NCBI GenBank assembly: GCA_003614735.1
Contig: KZ992559.1
Location: 1-31,466, forward strand
Length of the DNA stretch: 31,466 bases
Direction of reading: 5' to 3'
DNA from: Thamnocephalis sphaerospora
Lineage: Eukaryota > Zoopagomycota > Zoopagomycetes > Zoopagales > Sigmoideomycetaceae
Shown piece after piece: positions 9,735-18,345 of the stretch. Every line of letters starts with the position of its first letter. Within the stretch, counting starts at the first letter, position 1. The position numbers were made by a program, and so were the translations under genes. The notes below the pieces were generated by a model, which worked only from the letters and a program-made list of their open reading frames with translations, was not told the DNA's origin and searched no databases.

Positions 9735-11244
9735 CTAGTCGTGCGCAATGAATGGCTGAGAAAACGCTTCACGTAGTCGGCGTACTTTTTGAGTACCAAA
9801 GCCCGGCAACGATGCCAACTCTTCTGGCGTCGCACTGACAATTCGCGCCAGTGTGCCAAAGTTGGAGATGAGCGTGAGCACGTCAGTCTTGGTGACCGAC
9901 TTGACGCTAGTGAGAAACTTGGTGAGGCGGGCCAGATAAGCATCGTCCACACGCTCGCGCAACACATCCGGCGGTCGATGCTCAAATGACTTGAACGTTT
10001 CAATGTACCGTCCGGCTTCCTCGGCGCTAAAAGCAAAGCTGTGAATACGTCCTGTCTGTACACGACAGCTACCAGTGTCATTGAGCTTACCTCCACGCAA
10101 GAAAAAGCGTCATCTCGCCGCTAACAGCCACTCGCGTAAGCTCGCGAATTAGCTCCTGGTGATCGGTCTATGGCACGTGTGTAAGCCACTGATCGTGACG
10201 CTCGGTGAATCATAGTTGATACATGCCACATCCACCTGCACCAGCAGTACACGCAGTACAAAGCGCCGACCAAGCTTCTGTATCCGATCGTAGATATACT
10301 CGGGGCGCAGTCGATGGTAGCGCAGGCTACGGTGCCAGGGTAAGTACAAGGTAGCGGCCATTCACAGCAGCCGAGTCCAGTGTATTCGCATACCTAAGAA
10401 AAAGCACGCAACCTGTCACGCCCACCACATAGTCAGGCACCACTCCTTCGCCCCACTCCCAGGGGATGTTGCGTATATACCGCAGCACCGGGTTCCCCTC
10501 CTGGTGCGGTGGCATGCTGATCAGCGTGGAAACACGCGTTAACCGTCTGACACACGCACCTGGCACCGGTTGACGAGAATGGTAGCAGTAGATGCCGGCC
10601 GCCATGTTGTTTCTGGCGCTATGCGCTGAGCGCCAGTTGCTGATGGTCTACTGCGTGGCACGATGGATTCTACCGGGACCTGCGCACTGAGGGTCGTGCT
10701 GCGCTCACCAGCAGCCGTTCTCGTCGCATCGCTGCGCGTTGCGGGTAAGCAGGCGGCCTTGTCTGCTGCATCTGTGCCACGCGCTAAGCAGACTCACGTC
10801 GCGCCCGTCGATGCTGCCTGCTGCTGCTGTGATGGGATGGATGCACTCTCAGCGTCTGGATTGGGCCGCTTAGCCGGTGCGGCGACGGCTGGTGTCGCGT
10901 GCTCTGCATCTACAGCGCATGCTCGCTGTATGAGCCGGGCTTCCACGTGTGTCGTCTGTACATGCGTACATGGACACCGGCAACGTTGCTGCTATCTCCG
11001 CACCGTCGTTGTTACCTTTTGGCGGTGCAAAGCCGCCAGCTGCAGTAGTGTCGTGGTCGCGATTGCCATTGGAATTCTGGTGCATTTCTGCTGACTGTCC
11101 GGTCAGGTCGCGGCGGCGTTCTTCTAGTATCTCACGACCTGTGCGCAGCTGGGCCGTGAGGTCGTTCGCCGCACGCTGCGCCTCTAGCTCGCGCCGCGTT
11201 GGAATGTGCACGCGGAATGCCGCACTTTCGTTGGGTTCCGACAT
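9735..11244 (-). CDS. ERCC1: DNA excision repair protein ERCC1/Rad10
   Basis: Proposed exons are complement(9735..10038, 10091..10167, 10230..10326, 10394..10500, 10560..10731, 10798..10909, 11004..11244), 369 residues. The conserved core is certain: ILVNRCQ joins across a 59-nt intron to [17 protein letters not shown], then [28 protein letters not shown] and [10 protein letters not shown], the central XPA/DNA-binding domain. The last exon carries [14 protein letters not shown] and a tandem helix-hairpin-helix (about the last 65 residues, with [12 protein letters not shown]) that dimerises with XPF/Rad1. The heterodimer cuts the 5' side of damaged DNA in nucleotide excision repair and acts in crosslink repair and recombination. 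The N-terminus is low-complexity. Its first intron could instead start at 11015, and the 10168-10229 intron has a weak GTGGCA donor. The ATG at 10605 with a good Kozak context is internal to the longer model. Confidence 0.88.
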
Positions 11245-11481
11245 GGTGAGGAGGGAAGACGGCACGTTGGCGCACAACATGGCGGTGCGGTCACATAACA
11301 ACCGATTCTGCCGCTGGCCACGCCGACCGCTCGCTCTCTACTCGCTGCATATCCGCTTGCAAAGTTCTTTGTCCGTCGCTGTACCTGCTAAACCACAAGC
11401 TTCTCTCGCTCGCTCGCCCGCCCGTCCGTCCGTCCTAACATCCCTTCCACTACCAGAGCATCCGCCTATCGTCAGCTCAGT
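11245..11481. promoter_or_regulatory. Divergent promoter region between ERCC1 and the small secreted-peptide gene
   Basis: These 237 bp separate the two start codons. The right half is C/T-rich on the plus strand, with CGCTCG and CGTC repeats at about 11405-11435, a composition common in fungal core promoters and leaders. No TATA box or clear operator is visible. Assignment rests on the head-to-head arrangement. Confidence 0.35.
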
Positions 11482-11676
11482 ATGCGCGCCTATACCGCCC
11501 TTTTTGTCGTCACCTCGCTTATTATCACACTCTGCTTGAGCAGCGCTGGAGCAGCACCAACCGACGAGGTTGTACTTAATAGACAGGGCGTACCAGTTGG
11601 CCACAATATCGTGGACCAAAGGACTGGCCGCACCATGAACCTTAAAGGCCCGCGCACCGAGAAAACCGGTCTGTAA
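11482..11676 (+). CDS. Small secreted protein of 64 residues
   Basis: A single uninterrupted frame runs from ATG at 11482 to TAA at 11674-11676. Residues 1-25 form a textbook signal peptide: a short positive start (MRAY), a hydrophobic core (LFVVTSLIITLCL) and a small-residue cleavage region (SSAGAA). The predicted mature part is about 40 residues, polar, without cysteine, rich in Gly, Thr, Arg and Asn, and contains GHNIVDQRTGRTMNLKGP. There is no dibasic-repeat structure of the alpha-factor type, no GPI-like tail and no CaaX box. It sits between divergent ERCC1 and convergent AME1-like genes. A (TAG)n(CAG)n repeat follows in its 3' flank. I do not recognise the family; a secreted peptide or cell-wall-associated protein is the only supportable description. 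Confidence 0.55.
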   Translation: MRAYTALFVVTSLIITLCLSSAGAAPTDEVVLNRQGVPVGHNIVDQRTGRTMNLKGPRTEKTGL

Positions 11677-11702
11677 ACGTGCATTCTTCGCCATCACCAC
11701 AA

Positions 11703-11712
11703 TAGTAGTAGT

Positions 11713-11741
<29 letters not shown>
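11703..11741 (+). repeat. Trinucleotide microsatellite (TAG)4(CAG)9
   Basis: Four TAG units at 11703-11714 run directly into nine perfect CAG units at 11715-11741. It lies between the convergent ends of the secreted-peptide gene and the AME1-like gene, so it is probably in a 3' untranslated region. Perfect repeats of this length are usually length-polymorphic. Confidence 0.85.
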
Positions 11742-11743
<2 letters not shown>

Positions 11744-11927
11744 CTTTAGCTTCCACCTGCAGCTACGGATTCATCTGCTCCACCCACATCACACCAAAGA
11801 TGCGACTAGCGTTCGGCATTGCTCTATGTAGCTTATTTGCTTTGATGTCGTATATTTGACAGTAAACATCCACGCTGCAGTGCAAACGAAAATGATGGTA
11901 GCATACTGCGTGTACAAATCTTAAGCA

Positions 11928-14861
11928 TCACTCCTCTTGCTCCTCCATCTTTTCTCCCTCCTGCTGTTGCTGCTGTTGCGCGTCCTGCTCCTTTGACTTT
12001 TCTGCATGTTCCTCTTCTGAAGCATCTTTTTTGCTTTCTTCTTGCTCCGTCTCTTGCTTTTCATCTCCTATTTCTTGCTCTTGCTCTTGCTCTTGCTCTT
12101 GCTCTTGCTCTTGCTCTTCAGTTGATGACATGAGTGCGTTGCTAAGAATAAGCTTGTCCACCTGTGCCTGCGTTGCCTTCTTCGCCAACACTTGGTTCGT
12201 AGCATGTATGAGTGCGTTGAAGCGAGCAATGGTTGCGGCCATACTGGTGGCTCTGGACGTGGCATCATCGATGTACTCCTCCTCGTCAGTCACCCCCATC
12301 CCATCCTCGTGATCAGGCAGCTCGGGGAGTCGACCAGAAAGCTTTGCCAGCGTCTTGCCAATATTTGACTGTTTGCGGAAACAGTATTTTCGTTGCCTTA
12401 GTCGTCAAACAGGTGTGGCGTCTACTGCTGCGTAACGACCTACCATATCAACGCGCGGCTTATTGACACCGTCCACCTCCATCTCGCTTTCTTCTGCGCC
12501 TAGTGCTGCTCGTAGCGCCAGTATGTTTGTAGTAAAGTCGCGCATTTTGGTCTTTAGCTGCCACCATCACAGCACGGCGCATTAGCGTCGTCTATTGGCG
12601 GTACGCTTAGTAGTCAATGGCCACGTACTGCTCGCGACTGCACGCGTTCCTTTTCCACATTCTCCAGTGCCTCCAGTTCAGCTGCAATCTCGTTTCGTTC
12701 ACGCCGTATTGCGACTAGGTCCTGGCGCATATGACGCTTCTGCAATCGCACACGACGCAGCGATCGCATTATTAGCGATCTCTCCGCCGTGGCGTCAGCC
12801 TGCACACACAGATTGCCGCAGCGTTTGAGAAAAAAATAGTTAGCTACCAATATTCGCGACGACACTACCGATACGCCAGAAACGCTACTTGCGTGCTCAC
12901 CTGTTCGCTAAGCTGGTTGGCCACGTATTCCCGAAAGGTTTTGACGTACGGTGCAATATTTTTCTCGTAGTTATCGCGAGCCGCATTATCTGGACTAGCA
13001 GTCAGAGAAACGATCGTCATGAATGCTCGTTAATCAACCGGCGCTACATTATCCGTATCACGCTAGCCCACCTACACATAGCTTTTGATGGCGTCCATTA
13101 CAGTCTTTGTCACCACGTCGATGAAGTTTACGCTGCTTCTCTGTGCGCCGCGGGTAAGATTGATGGCGCACTTGTCATCTTTGTCATCTTGACCGTTGGT
13201 GTCGGCTGCCGACCCCACGATGGGGCCGTCAAACTTTTGCGTGAAATAACGATAGAGTCCATCCTTTGGCCTATCTTCGTCATCGCTTGCAGCACCAGTT
13301 TGCTCACGCTTGGTTGGCGCGTCCGGCGGTCTAAGCGGACTACTTTCGGGCTCCTTGCCAAGACTGAGTTTCTGCAAAACACTGTTCGAGGACGAGTCCT
13401 GCTGTGACGTGTCACTTGCTTGCAAATCGTGTCGCGGTGCGTCGCTGGTTGAAGTATCGTTTTGCGTGGTATCACTCGGCAGTGCATCCGAGGATGGCAC
13501 TTTATCCGGCGACGTATGCTGAGGCGGCAAACTATCTGGCGGTGCATCTTGCTGCACCGGATTTTGTACAAGAGCGCTGCGATACATTGCATCAAGTCGC
13601 AGTGCGCGCGGTGGTGGCAAAGTGTACTGCGGCGAGCGTAACCGAGGTGAATCAACTCGTGCCGCGTCTAATGCAACCGACTGTGTTTGAAATGGCAATG
13701 ACAGAGCGAGCAGCCGTAGCGATCACGCCAATCGATGAAACGCGCGCAAACAAGGTAAACAGGAGAACGATGCTCTGTAGCGAGCGCATGCACACACCTG
13801 TCGTGGAATACTGCTGCGTCTTGGTTCTGCGCGCTCCTCTTCGCTTGTTGAGAGGTGGGGCGGTGTTTCAATGACAAGCGCCAGATCGGCCGACTCCATT
13901 CCAGTGGAAGGCACGGGTGTTGTCTCGCTGCGTACGCGTCGACTTGCCGATCCCGAAGAGTCGTGTTCGGCACTGCGCTTTGATGGAATGCTGGCCTGCA
14001 GTAAAGACGAGGACAGAATCTTTTCGCCCGACGCCGCGCTGGCATCGGCATCGTATTCTGCAGCATTTCCTTGCGGCCCCTCCTCCTCTCCGCCAATTGA
14101 CGGCATTGGCGAGGCCTCCTGAATTGGCCTGGCGCCAGACTGCGGCGATCGCATATTATCAAGTCGCATTCGCTCTGCGCCACCATGAGGTCAGCGTTCA
14201 GTTAGGTATACCGTATCATCTAGCCATGGCAAGCTTTTTGTGCGCCAGCATACCCTTGGCTTCGTTGAGCACTTGATCTAGACTGGGTATGTTCTGCAGC
14301 ATCTCTGATGAAGTGTGAGGAGACACTTGATACGGGCTGTCGGTGATCAGTGGCATCTGCTCTGCAATCATTGTGGACCGGTACTCGGCGCCGGGCACCG
14401 ACAAGCGAGACAGATCACTCGAGGACGGCTGGTTTGCAATACCAGAGCGATTCGATCGGTCCGCACCGGCGATGGCGTTTGCTGCCACGATGGCTGATCC
14501 AGACACATTACTCGTCGACGTCTCCTTGGTTGTCGCGCTACTGGTTGTCGCAGTGGTATTTGCCGCAGCCTGAGCATTCGCTGCGGCACCCTGCTGGACC
14601 AAATCGTCCATATCAACCTCATAGTTGGCGCCAAAATGCTCACTACGTGTCAACGCATGCTTGTCAGTATGCAACAACAGCCATAGCCGCAGCAATGCGG
14701 TCTACCTAACGGGGCGTCTACGCTGCGCCCTCTTCTCCGCACGCCGATTGGCGCCGGCTAGTGTGTGTGTGCGCGCGCGCGCGCAAGTCAGACTATGAGC
14801 AGCTAAACGAGTAAACGTGTTTGCCTCTACAGGGCTTACATGGTTCGGAATCTGGGTCCAT
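11928..14861 (-). CDS. Inner kinetochore subunit AME1/CENP-U-like protein
   Basis: Nine phase-consistent exons, complement(11928..12368, 12444..12557, 12629..12799, 12901..12994, 13076..13680, 13798..14174, 14254..14642, 14706..14757, 14840..14861), give 754 residues; introns are 63-117 nt. The first exon is 22 nt. The N-terminus (MDPDSEPSGANRRAEKRAQR) is short and basic. About 400 low-complexity Ser/Pro/Ala residues follow. A conserved-looking C-terminal half starts SSVNFIDVVTKTVMDAI, then a helical segment (YVKTFREYVANQL). A strong coiled coil follows, with LRRVRLQKRHMRQDLVAIRR and ERNEIAAELEALENVEKER. Fungal AME1/CENP-U proteins show the same order and spacing; they pair with OKP1/CENP-Q in the CCAN complex and tether centromeric nucleosomes to MIS12. 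The tail is an unusual Glu/Gln/Lys tract made by a hexanucleotide repeat. The gene model is strong; the family call is moderate and rests on the coiled-coil pattern. Confidence 0.6.
12074..12117 (-). repeat. In-frame hexanucleotide repeat encoding a Glu-Gln tract
   Basis: The plus strand carries about seven tandem CTTGCT units, read on the minus strand as GAGCAA codons. They give an (EQ)n tract inside the last exon of the AME1-like gene. The repeat keeps the frame whatever the unit number, so it can vary in length without breaking the protein. Flanking sequence is also Glu-, Lys- and Gln-rich. Confidence 0.85.
14761..14784. repeat. (GT)5(GC)7 alternating purine-pyrimidine tract at an intron 3' end
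   Basis: Five GT and seven GC dinucleotides form 24 bp of strict purine-pyrimidine alternation, a sequence type that readily adopts Z-DNA. In the AME1-like gene, on the minus strand, it lies within the first intron and ends at the last CAC before the acceptor TAG at 14760-14758. The tract therefore takes the place of the usual polypyrimidine stretch. Confidence 0.75.
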
Positions 14862-15066
14862 GCTACGCGAAAACTCCCAAGGACATGAGCCACCCTGTGG
14901 CCAGGAGCTCTACGGTGGCAAGACACGCCGAGTCGTGTGTGGCGGCGCAAGAGAATCGGCGAAAACCAGACTAAACAAACACAATCTTGGAGTGACGCGG
15001 TGTGCCTTTCATTTCTGCTCGCTTTCACCGTTGCCATCCCATTTTGTCTACTATTCCGCCAACCTC
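14862..15066. promoter_or_regulatory. 205-bp divergent promoter region shared by the AME1-like gene and LAMTOR2
   Basis: The start codons of the kinetochore gene (minus, 14861) and LAMTOR2 (plus, 15067) are 205 bp apart. The right end is pyrimidine-rich (about 14999-15060), consistent with a leader for LAMTOR2. No TATA box is evident. The regulatory role is inferred from position. Confidence 0.4.
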
Positions 15067-15612
15067 ATGCTCAAGCCCAGAGTCATCGCCAAGGTGCTGC
15101 AGCAGGCCCTTACGGGCGGCGTAGAGACAGCGCTGTAGGTTTCATCTTGCTTTGCAGCGCTGCCAGACAGATGGCGCAGTATGTTCCGTCGCTTACGCCG
15201 ATTCGCAGACTTTTGACGCGTGACGGCGCTGTTCTTGCCTCGGGCACGTCACCTGGAAAGTCAGACACAGCAATACGCGCTGCGGTCGCAGCCAGCGCCT
15301 GGAAAGACTACGAAGCATGCCTGCGCAGCTGGTCGGACGTTGGCGACGACCCGCGCTGGCTGTTGCTGCGCTGCGAGCGAGGCTATGCCATCGTACGACC
15401 AGTTGGCGAGCTACTGGTAGCACTGGTGGCCAATGAAACCTGCGAGCTGGGTATGCTCCGGCTAAAGGTAAGCGCGGGCGCGGCTAGCGGTCAGCGGGCT
15501 CTCGCACTGGCTAATCCAAAGCGTCGCAATCCATGCACATCCATGCACGCAAACACAGGTGGATGCGCTGGTGAAGCACTTTGAGGAGCCGTTGAAGAAG
15601 GTTGTTTTGTAA
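15067..15612 (+). CDS. LAMTOR2: Ragulator complex subunit LAMTOR2 (p14/ROBLD3, roadblock/LC7 family)
   Basis: Splicing join(15067..15134, 15209..15467, 15559..15612) gives 126 residues, against 125 in the human protein. Introns of 74 and 91 nt have donors GTAGGT and GTAAGC. The N-terminus MLKPRVIAKVLQQALTGGVE matches the LAMTOR2 family start closely. It continues TALLLTRDGAVLASG across the first intron, SAWKDYEACL in helix 2, and ALVANETCELGMLRLK joining across the second intron to VDALVKHFEEPLKKVVL. LAMTOR2 pairs with LAMTOR3 as roadblock domains in Ragulator, which anchors Rag GTPases and TORC1 signalling at the lysosome or vacuole. No domain element is missing. The middle of exon 2 (SDVGDDPRW) is more divergent than the ends. 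It is convergent with the aldo-keto reductase gene, 154 bp apart. Confidence 0.9.
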
Positions 15613-15766
15613 GCGCGACATCGCCAACGGCTTTAATAACAGACCGTATGCTATACGAGCAGTGCTATTTGAACGGAGCCAAGCGAATTGGGGACGGAGC
15701 GCACAGGGCCGCTGCAACACGTCGCAATAGGGCCATAGCAGCGCTTTTGCAGTTGGGCCGCCGGCT

Positions 15767-17152
15767 TTAACCGTTGCGGAAGTTGGGCTCAGGTGCGGGA
15801 CGGTTGCCGAGAATGTGCTCAATCTCGCGCATCACCTCCGGCGTCAGAAGCGGCAGCACCTTGAGTGCAGCGACATTCTCTGCCACTTGCGAAGGGCGCG
15901 ACGCGCCTATCATGTGCGACATGCGCCACAGTCCATCGGTTAGCGTGCGGCAGCGTGGATGCGCCGCTGAAGATTGCTTGCCACTTACCGGTAATGACTG
16001 AGGCCACATTCGGGTTCTTGGCACACCAGGCCAAGGCCAGCTGCGCACAAGTGCAATCGAGCCGTGTGGCAATCTCTTTAAGCACCGCCACCTTGGCTAG
16101 CTTGAGCCGGCCGTCGTCGGTGTTGAGACCCTCGCGCATGCGCCGGATGATGGCGTTGTTTTGCATGCTCAGACGCGAGTCTTCCGGAACACCGTTGTTA
16201 TATTTGCCGGAAAGCACGCCAGATGCCAGCGGACTCCAGATAGTGGTGCGCATGCCATATTTCTGATAGAGCGGAGCATACTCTTTCTCAACGCGATCGC
16301 GCCAAAACATGTTGTACTGCGGCTGCTCAACCGCCGGACCAATAAGGCCGAGACGAGCAGCAGTGCCATGCGCATCCGATAGCTGTTCGACCGACCACTC
16401 GCTGGTGCCCCAGTAGAACGCCTTGCCTTGGTTGATAACGTGGTTGAAGGCGCGCACAATCTCCTCCATTGGCGTGTCTGAGTCTGGCCGATGGGCGTAC
16501 ACAACGTCTACATAGTCCATCTGCAGCCGCTTCAGCGACGCATTCAGACCTTCGACAATGTGCTTGCGCGACAGGCCAGTGTCGTTTGGACCCGAGCCGC
16601 CCCAGAACAGTTTGGTGCTAATCACCAGGTCAGACCGTTTCCAGCCGCTGCGCCGAATCACCTCACCCATGTACACCTCTGATTTGCCATCTGTGTGTGC
16701 GCAACGTATCAGCAATCACACTACAGCTATATCCGACATGCACGTGCACGCGTCCACGCACTGGCATACACCTCGGCCGTATCGAAAAAGTTGATGCCGA
16801 GCTCGTAGGCTGCGCGAATACAATCGGAAGTAATGTCTATGCATCGCCAGGTTTCCGTCATGTCAGCTCGACGGCATGGCAAGGTGCATTAGCTATGCGC
16901 AGAAATACCTTCGTTCACTTGGCCGCCATAGGTAAGCCTACATTGTGGCGAGATACAGGCAGATTTGTAAGCGATACGATAGCATGACGGACATGCCGGC
17001 CAGGACGCTTATGCAGCTTGGCCGTCTTTTTGCTGCGCGTCAACCCACCAGCCACCCAGCGAAAAGACCGACACCTTCAGCCCCGTACGACCCAGGAAAC
17101 GGTACTCCATCTTGGGCGCCTTGCTGGTCTGGTTATTTTCGGCAGTAGACAT
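15767..17152 (-). CDS. Aldo-keto reductase related to voltage-gated K+ channel beta subunits
   Basis: Splicing complement(15767..15906, 15989..16690, 16762..16836, 16909..16937, 17049..17152) gives 349 residues. Introns are 71-111 nt with donors GTGGGT, GTATTT, GTGCGT and GTAAGT; exon 2 is only 29 nt. The N-terminus reads MEYRFLGRTGLKVSVFSLGG. The catalytic tetrad is visible as Asp63 and Tyr68 (FFDTAEVYANG), Lys96 (VISTKLFWGG) and His136 (VDVVYAHRPD). Downstream are IWSPLASGVLSGKY and the NADPH-binding segment ASVITGASRPSQVAEN. The (beta/alpha)8 barrel is complete and of normal length. Kv-beta-type reductases use NADPH to reduce aldehydes; in fungi they occur without the animal channel partner, so a soluble aldehyde or ketone reductase is most likely. 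The physiological substrate cannot be read from sequence. Confidence 0.9.
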
Positions 17153-18345
17153 GTTGGAGTAGTGGGGGCAGTGGTGATGGTGATGGCACAATGAGTGTGG
17201 CCAAGCGAAAGGACTGGCAGATGGTGCGTTCGCTGATAAACCCTGGCCGTGACGTCACACTGGACCCTCTCAGCTTGATACTGCAAAGTTTATTCTAGGC
17301 TGGAGCGGCTGTGCACGGGCAATATATGCATTGCTATTGAAAACAACGACCGGCTGGACTGCGCCGGCGCGACCCAGTACTGCTGACAACAACAACAGCG
17401 TCAACAACGACGGGAAGAGGGGACGAGATGAAAGAGAAAAAGGACAACAGCCAAGGGGAGCGCCGGGGTAAAGGCGATGCGCGCACCCAGAGATGCTGCA
17501 TCGCTGTCCACTGCCGACGGTCCCGCCGACAAGTGTGGGGAGCGTGTGGAGACGTGTAGAGAATGGTGCAACACCGAGGATGAGGGTGAGGTGGACAGGC
17601 GGGTGGAACGGAGAAAAAAGGGACCTAGTGCAGACGACAGGCTCATGTGCGCACAGCACACAAGTATGCCGCTGGCAGGAGCAAAGAGGGATGAACGAAT
17701 GTGAGGGCGCGAGCCACGGCAGACTGTTCGACAGCTGGCGGGCTCGGGGAGGGTGTGAAAGCATAGACACAAAGAAAAAAAAGGGTTTGGTCGTTGGCAC
17801 AGCAGAGAGAGGGAGGTGTAGCGACTAGCGCGGCTGGCCAGACACAGCCACCGGCAGTAAAAATAGCGTAGTGAGAGAGAGAGAGAGATAAAAGTAGTCA
17901 TAGTTGTGGACATGGCGATGGCGGCGGCAAGTAGTGGTCGCCGCGCATGAATGGCAAGAGAATAGCAAGCAGTAAAGTAGCAGTGATCCGCGACAATGGC
18001 AGTCACGATCGACATAGAAATGGGGCGGCAACAGACATCATAGCGGTGGATAAGTATGCGCCGCTGCGCCGATGGACAATAGAGTGGACGGCGGCGACAC
18101 ACAGTGAAAATAGCATGCGAGTGCAAGTAATAGATAGGTGGTGTTGTGGCAATGAGAACATGGGCAGCGATGGCAGCGGTATGGCCGACGCGATGGTAGG
18201 TGCGGATGCGCACGCCAACACAGTGGTAATGGCCAGCGCGCCGACGCACCACACGCCCTTGTAGATATGCAGGATGAAAGGTGATGATGCAGAGAAAGAA
18301 AGAGACAAGTGTGGAAGCAGCGCCAAGGCACGGCGATGCAGTCGT
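17153..18345 (-). other. Non-coding stretch, probably 3' UTR of the zinc-finger gene and upstream region of the reductase gene
   Basis: This 1.2-kb stretch lies between two tandem minus-strand genes. It is C/T-rich on the minus strand, with a GA/CT dinucleotide run at 17872-17888. The resulting minus-strand open frame of 283 codons (17401-18252) is rich in Leu, Ser, Cys, His and Arg and contains no domain. I consider it compositional. It likely holds the 3' untranslated region of the CCCH gene and the promoter of the reductase. Confidence 0.45.

Noticed and set aside
10663-11094. Plus-strand 143-codon frame antisense to ERCC1
   Set aside because: It is a shadow of the spliced N-terminal exons of ERCC1 on the other strand, which make one phase-consistent model.
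11800-11859. Nineteen-codon hydrophobic ORF downstream of the secreted-peptide gene
   Set aside because: Too short and without a partner exon; most likely in the 3' untranslated region.
14216-14695. Stand-alone 159-codon gene upstream of the AME1-like exons
   Set aside because: Its only in-frame start at the 5' end is TTG, and a GTATGC donor joins it in phase to the next exon; both sides fit one gene.
14937-15584. 215-codon plus-strand frame over LAMTOR2
   Set aside because: It is in a different frame for most of its length and ignores the two introns; the spliced LAMTOR2 model matches the family end to end.
17401-18252. 283-codon minus-strand open frame between the reductase and CCCH genes
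   Set aside because: Its length comes from a C/T-rich strand that rarely encodes stops; composition is almost entirely Leu, Ser, Cys, His, Arg and Pro.
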